Shown here: in pieces, positions 8,308-16,536 of the stretch
Position numbering within the stretch: position 1 is the first letter of the stretch
Layout of the letters: every line of letters begins with the position of its first letter
Origin: CAZPMC01 sp964587755
GTDB lineage: Bacteria; Bacillota; Clostridia; Acetivibrionales; DTU013
DNA length: 35,738 nucleotides
Direction: 5' to 3'
Assembly: GCA_964587755.1 (NCBI GenBank)
Contig: CAZPMC010000020.1
Location: 1 to 35,738, forward strand
The notes under the pieces: model-generated
Databases searched by the model: none
What the model was told of the DNA's origin: nothing
The model's input: only the letters and a program-made list of their open reading frames with translations
Program-made: the position numbers and the translations under genes

Positions 8308-9366
8308 ATGTTGTTTGAGAATACTTTAGCTAAAATAAGCTCTGAGGATAAAGACATTGTTAAAGCGGTGCAAGCAAGGCTGGACAGTCTGACAAAGCCG
8401 CTGGGGAGCCTTGGGAGACTGGAGGACATAGTAAAGCAGGTAGCTGCCATAACAGGCAAGATCCGCCCCAGAGTGGATAAGAAGGCAATAATAATTATGT
8501 GTGCCGATAACGGAGTTGTTGAGGAGGGAGTTAGCTCATGCCCTAAGCATGTAACTGCTTCGGTAACGGAGAATTTCACCAGGGGCATTACAGGCGTTTG
8601 TGTGCTTAGTGCTCATGCCGGTGCCGAAATAGTCGTTGTGGACATCGGTGTGGATGCTAAGCTTAATGCAAAGGGAATAGTAGATAAAAAAATCAGAAGA
8701 GGAACTGACAATATAGCCAAAGGACCTGCCATGTCGCGGGCAGAGGCTATAAAGGCCATAGAGACCGGGATAGAGATTGTTTTTGAGCTGTCGGATAAAG
8801 GCTATAATATGTTTGGTACAGGGGAGATGGGCATCGGGAACACTACCACAAGCAGTGCAATGGCTTGCGTTTTAACAAATAAGCCGTTAAAGGAGGTTGT
8901 GGGACGGGGCTCAGGCTTGAGCAACGAAGCATATGCAAATAAAATAAATATTATTGCAAAGGCAATTGAAATAAACAAGGCTGATCCGAATGATCCTCTG
9001 GATGTACTCTCAAAGCTAGGCGGGTTTGATATTGCGGGGCTGGTTGGATGCTATATAGGAGCTGCGGCACGCAGAGTGCCGATTTTGATAGATGGGTTTA
9101 TTGCTGCTGTTGCGGCTTTGGTAGCTGTGAGATTGAGGCCTAAGATAAAGGAATATCTTATAGCATCTCATGGTTCGGCAGAACCGGGAAGCAAGGCTAT
9201 TCTTGAGGCAATAGGTATTGAGCCTTTACTGAATCTGGGCATGAGGTTAGGAGAAGGAAGCGGTGCAGCTGTAGCTTTTCATATTGTCGATGCGGCATTT
9301 GAGGCTTACAACAAGATGGGTACATTTGAAGATGCAAGAATAAAGCAGTATGAGCCGCTAGACTGA
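8308..9366 (+). CDS. cobT: Nicotinate-nucleotide--dimethylbenzimidazole phosphoribosyltransferase CobT
   Basis: Transfers phosphoribose from nicotinate mononucleotide to the lower-ligand base (DMB or a related base), activating it for nucleotide-loop assembly of cobamides in the cytoplasm. 352 residues, normal for CobT. Recognisable segments are LTKPLGSLGRLE near the N-terminus, MCADNGVVEEGVS, GEMGIGNTTTSSA, and the C-terminal LGEGSGA, whose E316 matches the catalytic Glu of the family. AAGGAAG precedes the ATG. No cobalamin riboswitch is visible in the 185-nt upstream gap. Followed after 10 nt by a corrinoid-protein activator gene, so the pair is probably one transcript. Confidence 0.96.
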   Translation: MLFENTLAKISSEDKDIVKAVQARLDSLTKPLGSLGRLEDIVKQVAAITGKIRPRVDKKAIIIMCADNGVVEEGVSSCPKHVTASVTENFTRGITGVCVLSAHAGAEIVVVDIGVDAKLNAKGIVDKKIRRGTDNIAKGPAMSRAEAIKAIETGIEIVFELSDKGYNMFGTGEMGIGNTTTSSAMACVLTNKPLKEVVGRGSGLSNEAYANKINIIAKAIEINKADPNDPLDVLSKLGGFDIAGLVGCYIGAAARRVPILIDGFIAAVAALVAVRLRPKIKEYLIASHGSAEPGSKAILEAIGIEPLLNLGMRLGEGSGAAVAFHIVDAAFEAYNKMGTFEDARIKQYEPLD

Positions 9367-9376
9367 GGGGGATAAA

Positions 9377-10996
9377 ATGCAATACAAGGTCACTGTCCAT
9401 AATTGCGCAGGTCAAACAACTCTGTCGGCAAAAAAAGGAGCTAACCTTCTGAATTTGTTAAGAGTAAACGGTTTTAGTGTTGCCAGCGACTGCGGAGGAA
9501 ATGGCACCTGCGGAAAATGCAGTTTGATAGTCAAGGGGCTTTTTGAAAGTGCCAGTGACGACGAGATAAAGCTTTTAGGTGTGGAAAATGTAAAGCGTGG
9601 TTTAAGACTTAGCTGCATAACTGCTGTTAATTCGGATATTGACGTCTATATAGATGATGAAGAAAAAAGAGATGCCCAAATTCTTACAGAGGGCAAAAAA
9701 CGTGATATTATAAAGGACCCCATTGTTAAAAAGCGTTTAAATAATAATATTACTGAAGTAACCTTCTGGGAAAAGCTAATCTGTACGGAGAGGGGCGACA
9801 CGACCGGCAAGCTCTATGGGACCGCTGTCGACATCGGGACTACGACTGTTGCCGCATATCTTTATGACCTTGTAAGCTTCCGGTGTATTTCTACGGCTTC
9901 AATGATTAATCCTCAAATAAAATACGGAGCAGATGTTATTTCGAGGATTTCTTACAGTACAAGGTCGGACAAAAACAAAAAAGAGATGCAGCAAGAAATA
10001 ATAGAATGCATAAATGAGCTTACAAACCGTTTGGAAAAGGATTCATCAATAAACCGTGAATATATTTATGCATCTGTCTTTACAGGAAATACCACCATGC
10101 TGCATTTTTTGACGGGGCTTGATACGTCGGGAATTGCCGTAGCCCCTTTTGTACCCGCCACAACAAGTCTTCAGTTGATTAAAGCAGAAAAATTGGGACT
10201 TAATATTAACCTAAAAGGTGTATGTGTTGTATTACCCTGTGTATCGGCGTATGTCGGTGGTGATACATTGGCTGCCGTATCAGCTTCAGGAATGACAGAA
10301 TCGGAGGATATATCCCTACTTGTGGACATAGGTACAAACGGGGAAATGGCTCTGGGCTGCAGTAAGTGGCTTATATCCTGCTCAACAGCTGCAGGTCCGG
10401 CATTTGAAGGTGCAAATATCAAATGGGGAATAGGCGGTGTACAAGGTGCTATTGATACTGTGGGAAAAGGACCTGACTTCAGGTATACTACGGTAGGAAA
10501 TACTGAGCCAATAGGGATTTGTGGTTCGGGCATTGTTGATGCAGTATCCCGGCTATTAGATGCTGGAATAATAGACAGGACAGGAAGAATGAGTGTTGAT
10601 GGGAAGAAAGATTTTGTGCTGAAGCCATCAAAAATTAGTATAAGCCAAAAGGATGTCCGGGAGATTCAAAATGCCAAGGCGGCTATTGCTGCCGGGATTG
10701 AAATACTGATAAAAGAGTCAGGTGTTAGGCTTACGGATGTTAAAAAGGTGTATCTTGCAGGAGCCTTCGCCAGCAAATTAGACATAGAGAGCGCTGTAAA
10801 CATAGGGCTTTTGCCCCGTAAGCTCAAAGACAGAATCGAGATTATCGGCAATGCAGCAGGTGTGGGCGCCATAGAGGCTTTGCTTTCTGTAAAGGTATTG
10901 GAAGGCCTGGAGGAACTGCGGGATAGGGTAAAGTATATTGAGTTGTCCTCCTCTTCCTACTTTGCTGATATTTATATTGAGAATTTAGCTTTTTGA
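9377..10996 (+). CDS. Ferredoxin-domain ASKHA ATPase, corrinoid protein reductive activator (RACE/DUF4445)
   Basis: The family couples ATP hydrolysis to reduction of inactive Co(II) corrinoid proteins back to Co(I). The N-terminal 2Fe-2S ferredoxin has cysteines C39, C45, C48 and C80 (SDCGGNGTCGKC...RLSC). A linker and an ASKHA-fold domain follow, with a phosphate loop AVDIGTTT, VDIGTNGE, an ICGSGIVDA segment and a C-terminal VYLAGAFAS. 539 residues. GGGG precedes the ATG, and cobT ends 10 nt upstream. No corrinoid methyltransferase is encoded within the window, so its partner is elsewhere. Relatives are RamA and acsV-type activators; which methyltransferase system it serves cannot be told here. 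Confidence 0.88.
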   Translation: MQYKVTVHNCAGQTTLSAKKGANLLNLLRVNGFSVASDCGGNGTCGKCSLIVKGLFESASDDEIKLLGVENVKRGLRLSCITAVNSDIDVYIDDEEKRDAQILTEGKKRDIIKDPIVKKRLNNNITEVTFWEKLICTERGDTTGKLYGTAVDIGTTTVAAYLYDLVSFRCISTASMINPQIKYGADVISRISYSTRSDKNKKEMQQEIIECINELTNRLEKDSSINREYIYASVFTGNTTMLHFLTGLDTSGIAVAPFVPATTSLQLIKAEKLGLNINLKGVCVVLPCVSAYVGGDTLAAVSASGMTESEDISLLVDIGTNGEMALGCSKWLISCSTAAGPAFEGANIKWGIGGVQGAIDTVGKGPDFRYTTVGNTEPIGICGSGIVDAVSRLLDAGIIDRTGRMSVDGKKDFVLKPSKISISQKDVREIQNAKAAIAAGIEILIKESGVRLTDVKKVYLAGAFASKLDIESAVNIGLLPRKLKDRIEIIGNAAGVGAIEALLSVKVLEGLEELRDRVKYIELSSSSYFADIYIENLAF

Positions 10997-11061
10997 AAAG
11001 AAGGGTTTTTTTGTGTAAATGGATAAATAGATTATTATAGTTTTGACGGAGGTGCATTATA

Positions 11062-11571
11062 ATTAATAACATCGAACAAAAAAAATGTATGTATTGCCAA
11101 GAGGCCATTCCACTAGGAGTAGGTCGTTGTCCATATTGCGGAAGCATTTTGGAGGTATCTGCCGATGAAAGTGATATTACAATTGACGTCGAAGAAGCAC
11201 AAGACGGTGATGCCGGTACAGAAGCTGTACAAAACAGCCAGCCGAGCCCCGGCAGTGAGAGTACAACGGTTGGCAGACCAAACCCCACAAGACAACAAAG
11301 ACCAGGTGAGCCAAGGCGGACTTCATACGGCTTAAGCAATGGAATGAAGGTTTTTCTTACTGTTATATTCACAATCATCCCGGGCTTTGGTCAACTGGCA
11401 GGAATAATAACAGCCATTGTTTTTATGAATTCAGAGGATGACGATGATAAAAAGTCATTCGGGGTAGCTATTTTGGTGGCGTCGCTTATAATGTTTGTGT
11501 TTGCATGTATCGGATGCTTTATAATGGTATTGGTATCATCCTCAATGCGCAATATAGGTCCTATGTATTAA
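11062..11571 (+). CDS. Zinc-ribbon membrane protein with a non-canonical start codon
   Basis: Small protein of about 169 residues. A zinc ribbon with two CxxC pairs (C9, C12, C23, C26 counted from the proposed start) is followed by an acidic then Pro/Arg-rich linker and two hydrophobic segments (ITAIVF region and LIMFVFACIGCFIMVLV). The first ATG in frame (11089) falls inside the zinc ribbon and would lose C9. Between an in-frame TGA at 11044 and that ATG there is no ATG, GTG or TTG. GGAGG at 11048-11052 places a start at ATT 11062 (9 nt spacing) or ATA 11059. ATT is proposed; a sequencing error is the alternative. Function unknown; the layout resembles zinc_ribbon_2-type membrane proteins. 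Confidence 0.75.
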   Translation: MNNIEQKKCMYCQEAIPLGVGRCPYCGSILEVSADESDITIDVEEAQDGDAGTEAVQNSQPSPGSESTTVGRPNPTRQQRPGEPRRTSYGLSNGMKVFLTVIFTIIPGFGQLAGIITAIVFMNSEDDDDKKSFGVAILVASLIMFVFACIGCFIMVLVSSSMRNIGPMY

Positions 11572-11580
11572 TCTGAAAAT

Positions 11581-12258
11581 ATGATATGGCTTAAAGAACT
11601 GTTTGACTTGTTCGGCTCATTAATTTGTCACCAATTACCCGATAGAACACTAAGTGCAAATGGAATATTACTTCCGGTGTGTGCGAGGGATATGGGCATT
11701 TACGCAGGTATTTTTGTCAGTGCATTGTATTTGCTTGCACGTGGCCGGTGGAAGGCTCAAAAACCGCCGGGGATAGCGGCTTCAATAATCATGTGCCTTC
11801 TAATGGTGCCGATGATTTTAGATGGCGGGCTGTCTTATATTGGAGTGACCGAATCCAATAATATATCAAGAGTTATAACGGGCGCTTTGTTCGGGGTTCC
11901 AATACCTGCTTTTTTTATACCGGCAGCCCATTTTAATGTCAATGAAACAAGCGGCAGGATGGTATTGAAAAAATGGACCGAGCTTTTTTCCGTATACGGT
12001 TTGAGCCTTATTTTATCCGGTCTTCTATTGAAAGGCTTTGTCCCGTACCCGGCAGCCGCCTTGATTTTCATTGGAGGATTGGGATTTTTGCTCACAAGAA
12101 TTAGCTATACTCTATTAAAAAGAAGCAGAAGGTTTGAGGGACTTAAGCTTTATACAATAACAGCTATAACAACTATCGGGGTGGCAGGGTTGCTTTATTT
12201 GGTTTCATCATTGATTTTACAGCCTTTGAAAGCTATTTTATTGAAAGGAGCAGCCTGA
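11581..12258 (+). CDS. DUF2085-like integral membrane protein
   Basis: 225 residues with about six hydrophobic segments. The N-terminal motif SLICHQLPDRT followed by LPVCARDMGIYAG matches the signature of DUF2085 membrane proteins, which usually read CHQ..PxR and PVCARCTGIY. Here the second Cys of CARC is replaced by Asp (D37), a small departure. Begins 10 nt after the zinc-ribbon gene without a clear ribosome binding site. The 3' end abuts the TTG start of the cyclo-ligase, so translation may be coupled. Function of the family is not known. Confidence 0.7.
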   Translation: MIWLKELFDLFGSLICHQLPDRTLSANGILLPVCARDMGIYAGIFVSALYLLARGRWKAQKPPGIAASIIMCLLMVPMILDGGLSYIGVTESNNISRVITGALFGVPIPAFFIPAAHFNVNETSGRMVLKKWTELFSVYGLSLILSGLLLKGFVPYPAAALIFIGGLGFLLTRISYTLLKRSRRFEGLKLYTITAITTIGVAGLLYLVSSLILQPLKAILLKGAA

Positions 12259-12828
12259 TTGGAAACAAAAAAAGATATAAGAAAAAGCATTTTAATAAAA
12301 AGGGATTCTCTTACTCCAGATCAAGTGCTTAAAAAAAGCAATGATATATTCAGCAGGCTGTATTCTTTGGAACAATACAAAAATGCTAAAACAGTAATTG
12401 CGTACTTGGATTACAGAAATGAAGTAATGACGAGGGATTTTATAAAAAGATGCATTGATGACGCAAAGACTATAGCTCTTCCGAAGGTGGTACCTGGGGC
12501 CGGAAGGGAATTAAAGTTTTATGAAATTCATAATATCAGTGAGGATACTCATTTGGGATATAAAGGTATTCCTGAGCCAAAGGCTGATGCATTAAAGGCG
12601 GTGAAGCCGTCTGATATAGATTTTGCTGTCATACCTGGTGTCGCGTTTGATTGGGAAAGACACAGGATAGGCTACGGCGCAGGATATTATGACAGGTTTC
12701 TTTTGAAGCTGAGAAAAGATTGTTTTAAAATAGGTGTGGCATTCAGTTTACAAATATTGAATACAATACCTTATGATGAGTATGACATACCTATGGATAT
12801 GGTCATAACGGAATCAAAGATAATATAA
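12259..12828 (+). CDS. fthC: 5-formyltetrahydrofolate cyclo-ligase
   Basis: Converts 5-formyl-THF to 5,10-methenyl-THF using ATP, returning the storage folate to one-carbon metabolism. 189 residues, the usual length. The signature GYGAGYYDRF lies at 138-147. Earlier motifs are the N-terminal RKSILIKRDSL, LPKVVPGAGRELKFYEI, and LGYKGIPEP. The TTG start immediately follows the TGA of the preceding gene, with AAAGGAG upstream. An alternative assignment within the family is unlikely. Confidence 0.95.
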   Translation: METKKDIRKSILIKRDSLTPDQVLKKSNDIFSRLYSLEQYKNAKTVIAYLDYRNEVMTRDFIKRCIDDAKTIALPKVVPGAGRELKFYEIHNISEDTHLGYKGIPEPKADALKAVKPSDIDFAVIPGVAFDWERHRIGYGAGYYDRFLLKLRKDCFKIGVAFSLQILNTIPYDEYDIPMDMVITESKII

Positions 12829-12840
12829 AGGGATGACAAT

Positions 12841-13782
12841 ATGAAAAAAAAGCTGACTTTGACAGGGATAAATATTTTTTTCCTGGTGTTTTCACTTGTA
12901 TTTATTTTTTATCAGATTGTTTTGGGTATTATTCTTGGGCAGAGGTTATATGACCACCTATATACGGTTATACTCATAAACGAACTTGTGGCGATACTGG
13001 GTTTTGTATCTGTTTATTCAATAATAAAAAAAATCAACATAAAAGATACCTTTAGAATAAACAGCCCCGGACTTGTTCCAATGATTTTGATTACAATTAT
13101 ATCGATTCCCGCTTATTTTGTTGCCTCCGCATTAAACAGCATGCTGGTTTACTTACTCCAATTCATAGGCGATATACCCGCCGAAGGCTTTCCTGTTCCC
13201 CAAAGTGTACCGGAATTAATGCTGGGGATTTTAATAGTCGCTGTTGTGCCGGGGATTTGTGAGGAGTTAATGCACAGGGGATTGATGCTTAAGGCTTATG
13301 AAAAAAGGGGCACCTATAAAGCGGTTGTCATTGTGTCTATTATCTTTGGAATTTTCCATTTTGACATAACAAATCTTTTGGGGCCAATATTTTTAGGTCT
13401 CATTATAGGCTATTATGTGGTGCGGACAAATTCAATATTTGCAGGTATATGGGCTCACTTTCTGAATAATACCATCGCAACTGTTCTGCTATACATTTGG
13501 AGAAATGAGCCCCAAAAAGAGATAATCTCCATATCATCTCAACAGCTATTTGCAGCACTGGTGCTAGGTGCTGTATGTCTTGCTTTAACAGGGGGGCTGC
13601 TGCTTATTTTTAGAGAGGCAACCAGGACAAGAGCACAAATCATCCCGCCAATCTCTACTAAAAGAGAGGATGCCAGGTCAATATTGACCCATTGGCCGGT
13701 TATAATCGTACTCATCCTATATTTCTTAATGACATTGCTTTACATTCTGTCAATTCTGTTAATGAAGCTGTTAGATATATAA
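12841..13782 (+). CDS. CPBP family intramembrane glutamic endopeptidase (Rce1/Abi-like)
   Basis: 313-residue polytopic membrane protein, about eight hydrophobic segments. The three CPBP motifs are present in order: EELMHR (E141, E142, R146), FGIFHF (H173) and HFLNN (H206, N210). These are the active-site residues of Rce1-type proteases. GGGATG precedes the ATG 12 nt after the cyclo-ligase stop. In bacteria such proteins act in bacteriocin self-immunity, membrane protein processing or unknown roles. No bacteriocin gene is visible nearby, so no role is assigned. Confidence 0.88.
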   Translation: MKKKLTLTGINIFFLVFSLVFIFYQIVLGIILGQRLYDHLYTVILINELVAILGFVSVYSIIKKINIKDTFRINSPGLVPMILITIISIPAYFVASALNSMLVYLLQFIGDIPAEGFPVPQSVPELMLGILIVAVVPGICEELMHRGLMLKAYEKRGTYKAVVIVSIIFGIFHFDITNLLGPIFLGLIIGYYVVRTNSIFAGIWAHFLNNTIATVLLYIWRNEPQKEIISISSQQLFAALVLGAVCLALTGGLLLIFREATRTRAQIIPPISTKREDARSILTHWPVIIVLILYFLMTLLYILSILLMKLLDI

Positions 13783-13861
13783 AAAAACAACTGAATCATT
13801 TCATAGTTTACCCCGGAATATCTGACAACCTCCTTTTTGTATAAATTAAGAGGGAAGCATT

Positions 13862-14065
13862 ATGCGAAAAGGGGGTTTGAATGTGGGCGGAAGGCGGCAC
13901 GATGCCAGTAAGGTGATTAGGTCGTACACCCACGAAGCGACTCTTATGGAAATAAGAATCAAAGTATTGAAGCTACTTATGGAGGATAGGGAAAGGGGTA
14001 TATCAGCAAATGCATGCAAGCAAAAAAGGCAGCATAGGGATTTATTTGAGGCAGAGCAGGGATGA
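13862..14065 (+). CDS. Small basic ORF overlapping the recombinase start
   Basis: 67 codons, preceded by GAGGGAAG at a good distance from the ATG. The product is basic in its first third (RKGGLNVGGRRHDASKVIR) with a possible helix (MEIRIKVLKLLMEDRER). It overlaps the first 56 nt of the recombinase in another frame. No family is recognised. The good ribosome binding site and the overlap suggest either a translationally coupled leader or a small partner of the recombinase, but chance is not excluded. Confidence 0.4.
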   Translation: MRKGGLNVGGRRHDASKVIRSYTHEATLMEIRIKVLKLLMEDRERGISANACKQKRQHRDLFEAEQG

Positions 14066-15515
14066 CAACGGTGAGAATATCGAAACCATTGAAAATCAAA
14101 GAGACATGCTGCTTGCTTATGCAAAGAATCATTTATCCGGAGACATTTATGATATTTACATTGATGACAATGTATCAGGTTCATCCTTTGAAAGAAGAGG
14201 TCTGCAAAAGCTAAAAAGGGATGTTTTAGACGCTAAAATATCGGTTTTGCTTTTAAAGGATTTGTCGAGGCTAGGCAGGAATAATGCTAAGACGCTGCAG
14301 CTTTTGGATTTTTTAGAGGAGAACGGCATACGCATTGTGTGCAGCGACGGGCGGTATGACAGCATGCGTGATAATGATACCGTAGGAATTGAGACGTGGG
14401 TTAATGAGCGATATATACGTGATTTGTCAAGGAAAATACGTTCAAGCTTACACTTTAAGATACAAAGAGGGGAGTATATAGGAAATGCTCCCTTTGGGTA
14501 TTTTAAGGCTGATGATGTTAAGAATAAGCTGTCTGTAGATGAGTCGGAGGCTGAAGTTGTAAGGCTTATATATAAGCTCTACAGAAGCGGGATGGGCTAT
14601 ACATCTATTGCATCGGAGTTAAACAGAAGGGGCTCTTTATCCCCAAGAGGGCAGGGCTGGAACAGGATGGCCGTAAGGAGAATATTGTGCTCAAGAGTAT
14701 ATATAGGAGATACAGTTCAGGGGGTTAGTGAAAAAATAAGCTTTAAAAGTAAGAAAACAAGACGCCTTCCCCAGGATGAGTGGGTAATTACGGAAAAGAC
14801 CCATGAACCGATTATCTCAAAGGAGGAGTTTTTGGAGGTAAAGAAGCTCCGGGAAACTAAAGCAGACGGAAGGGCACCTAATAAAGGCTGTTTTTATAAG
14901 CTCCGAGGCATAATTTGGTGCGGCCGCTGCCATAACATAATGTATGCCAGGAAAAGAGCATCCGGCATAAAATATGTCTGTGGGAATTATTTCAGAAACG
15001 GTAAAGAGCATTGCTCAAGCCATATAGTGTCGGAGGATGAAATTGTTAAGTGTATATGTGAAGAATTTGTATCGGTTTTTGAAGGAAAACAATATTTGCA
15101 GGAGCTAATAAATAGCCTTAAGAGTACTGGGGCATTTCAAAATGCAGGAGAAGCCCGGGAGGAGGAAATCAAAAGGCAGAAGGCAGCACGTCAAAGGAGG
15201 CAGGAAATACTGTATACCGACCGACTTCATGAGAGAATTTCGGAACAGCTTTTTTACAGGATGAATAATCGTATTGAGGCAGAATTAAAAAATTTAGAAA
15301 TGCAGCTTGAGAGAATTCACAAAAACAAGCCCGATGATAAACTGGTTAGAGAATTGATATATGAAGCTGTTGCAAGAGCCCGAAAGGGTGAAATATCAAA
15401 TGAAATTATCAGGTTAATTGTTAACAAAATAACTGTGTATGATAAGGGAGAACTGCATGGGAGTATGCAGGATAAGTGCGTTGTAATTGATTTTAGCATG
15501 AAAAATGGTGTATAA
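14010..15515 (+). CDS. Large serine site-specific recombinase
   Basis: 501 residues. The N-terminal resolvase domain carries the nucleophile serine in IYLRQSRDD (residues 10-18) and the arginines of KDLSRLGRN. A 'recombinase' domain (GNAPFGYF..., RRILCSRVYIGD) and a zinc ribbon (CGRC ... YVCGNYF ... CSSH) follow. The C-terminal part is a charged coiled coil, then a short tail. This layout is that of TndX/TnpX and phage integrases. No phage structural, relaxase or cargo genes lie within several kilobases on either side, so it is either a residual element or a domesticated recombinase. A ribosome binding site (AAAGGGG) is 11 nt before the ATG. Confidence 0.92.
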   Translation: MHASKKGSIGIYLRQSRDDNGENIETIENQRDMLLAYAKNHLSGDIYDIYIDDNVSGSSFERRGLQKLKRDVLDAKISVLLLKDLSRLGRNNAKTLQLLDFLEENGIRIVCSDGRYDSMRDNDTVGIETWVNERYIRDLSRKIRSSLHFKIQRGEYIGNAPFGYFKADDVKNKLSVDESEAEVVRLIYKLYRSGMGYTSIASELNRRGSLSPRGQGWNRMAVRRILCSRVYIGDTVQGVSEKISFKSKKTRRLPQDEWVITEKTHEPIISKEEFLEVKKLRETKADGRAPNKGCFYKLRGIIWCGRCHNIMYARKRASGIKYVCGNYFRNGKEHCSSHIVSEDEIVKCICEEFVSVFEGKQYLQELINSLKSTGAFQNAGEAREEEIKRQKAARQRRQEILYTDRLHERISEQLFYRMNNRIEAELKNLEMQLERIHKNKPDDKLVRELIYEAVARARKGEISNEIIRLIVNKITVYDKGELHGSMQDKCVVIDFSMKNGV

Positions 15516-15516
15516 T
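15487..15516 (+). promoter_or_regulatory. Promoter for the lipid kinase gene, inside the recombinase 3' end
   Basis: TTGATT (15487-15492), an 18-nt spacer, then a perfect TATAAT (15511-15516). The -10 box covers the recombinase stop codon. Transcription would start near 15523, 38 nt before the kinase ATG at 15561. Confidence 0.6.
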
Positions 15517-15542
15517 GTGGCTGGAATAATAAGTCACATTAT
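15512..15542. promoter_or_regulatory. Dyad over the promoter start site: operator or recombinase site candidate
   Basis: ATAATGTG at 15512-15519 and CACATTAT at 15535-15542 are a perfect 8-bp inverted repeat with a 15-nt spacer. In RNA the stem could extend to 11 pairs with one G-U. No T-run follows, so it is not a terminator. It overlaps the -10 box and the expected start point, as a repressor operator would. Its position at the end of the recombinase gene also allows a recombination site. Confidence 0.45.
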
Positions 15543-15560
15543 GATAATCCGGAGGCTAAA

Positions 15561-16442
15561 ATGAAAAGTGCACTGCTTGTATACAACCCTAAATCAGGAA
15601 ACAGAAATGTTCCGAAAAAGCTTGATTATATTATTGGCCGCTTTCTAGAGCATGACACTGTTATTGTACCCTATCGTTTTGACGGGAGCTCAGTTGTCAG
15701 ACTGACACAGGTTCTGACTTGCCAAGAGTATAACTATGTTATTGTATCCGGAGGCGACGGTACTGTTAATTTGATTGCAAGTGAACTGCTTAAAGCAGGT
15801 TTGGATATGCCTATCGGAATCATCCCCGCCGGGACATGCAATGATTTTGCCCGCAGCTTAAACATCCCTTCAGATTTGAATAAAGCCTTGAATATCATCC
15901 TTGAAGGAAATGTTGCTCAAATTGATGCCGGGCTTATCAATGATGAAAAATACTGTCTTAATACATGTGCCGGAGGCAATTTTGTTGATGCCTCATATAA
16001 CACCAGCAACGAGTTTAAGAAGAACTTCGGACCCTTAGCCTATTACTTAAAAGGCCTTGGTGAGGTTACAAACTTAAAGCCCATAAGACTTAAGCTCACT
16101 ACAGACAACGAGATAATTGAAGATGATTTTTATCTGTTTCTTATTCTAAACGGAAAGCATGCCGCAGGTTTTTCCTACCTTTCAAATACTGCCGACCTTT
16201 CCGATGGATTTATGGACATATTGCTATTAAAGAGCTGTCCTCACATTGAGTTGGCAGGATTGATTTTTAAGGTGCTAAACAACGAATTTTACAATGACAA
16301 AAATGTAATGTGGGTCAGAACTGAAAAATGCTTAATAGAAGGCCCTGATACATTTGCGTTAAGTGTTGACGGTGAGAAGTGGAAGACGCTCCCCATATCA
16401 ATCCAATACCTTAAACAAATTCTCAAAGTATTTGTTAAATAG
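15561..16442 (+). CDS. Diacylglycerol/lipid kinase of the YegS/BmrU (DgkB-like) family
   Basis: 293 residues. The N-terminal nucleotide-binding half shows VYNPKSG and VSGGDGTVN (GGDGT at 64-68), then GIIPAGTCNDFARSL. The C-terminal half has the typical metal/lipid region (GLINDEKYCLNTCAGG, DLSDGFMDI, SVDGE). Members phosphorylate diacylglycerol or related lipids at the membrane, returning them to phospholipid synthesis. CCGGAGG precedes the ATG. It is driven by its own promoter at 15487-15516. Substrate not certain, since the family includes sphingoid and undecaprenol-type kinases. Confidence 0.9.
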   Translation: MKSALLVYNPKSGNRNVPKKLDYIIGRFLEHDTVIVPYRFDGSSVVRLTQVLTCQEYNYVIVSGGDGTVNLIASELLKAGLDMPIGIIPAGTCNDFARSLNIPSDLNKALNIILEGNVAQIDAGLINDEKYCLNTCAGGNFVDASYNTSNEFKKNFGPLAYYLKGLGEVTNLKPIRLKLTTDNEIIEDDFYLFLILNGKHAAGFSYLSNTADLSDGFMDILLLKSCPHIELAGLIFKVLNNEFYNDKNVMWVRTEKCLIEGPDTFALSVDGEKWKTLPISIQYLKQILKVFVK

Positions 16443-16451
16443 AATTTTGTA

Positions 16452-16477
16452 ATAATAGCATATCCCCGACATATATT
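16452..16477 (+). promoter_or_regulatory. Candidate sigma-E promoter of spoIVA
   Basis: ATA at 16452-16454, 15 nt, then CATATATT at 16470-16477, which fits the mother-cell sigma-E -10 pattern CATAnnnT. SpoIVA is under sigma-E in Bacillus. The -35 match is short, so the call is tentative. Confidence 0.35.
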
Positions 16478-16536
16478 TATATTGTGAAATTTGATTTTAC
16501 ATCATGTTTTGCGTATAGATTAAGGGGGGTTAGCCG

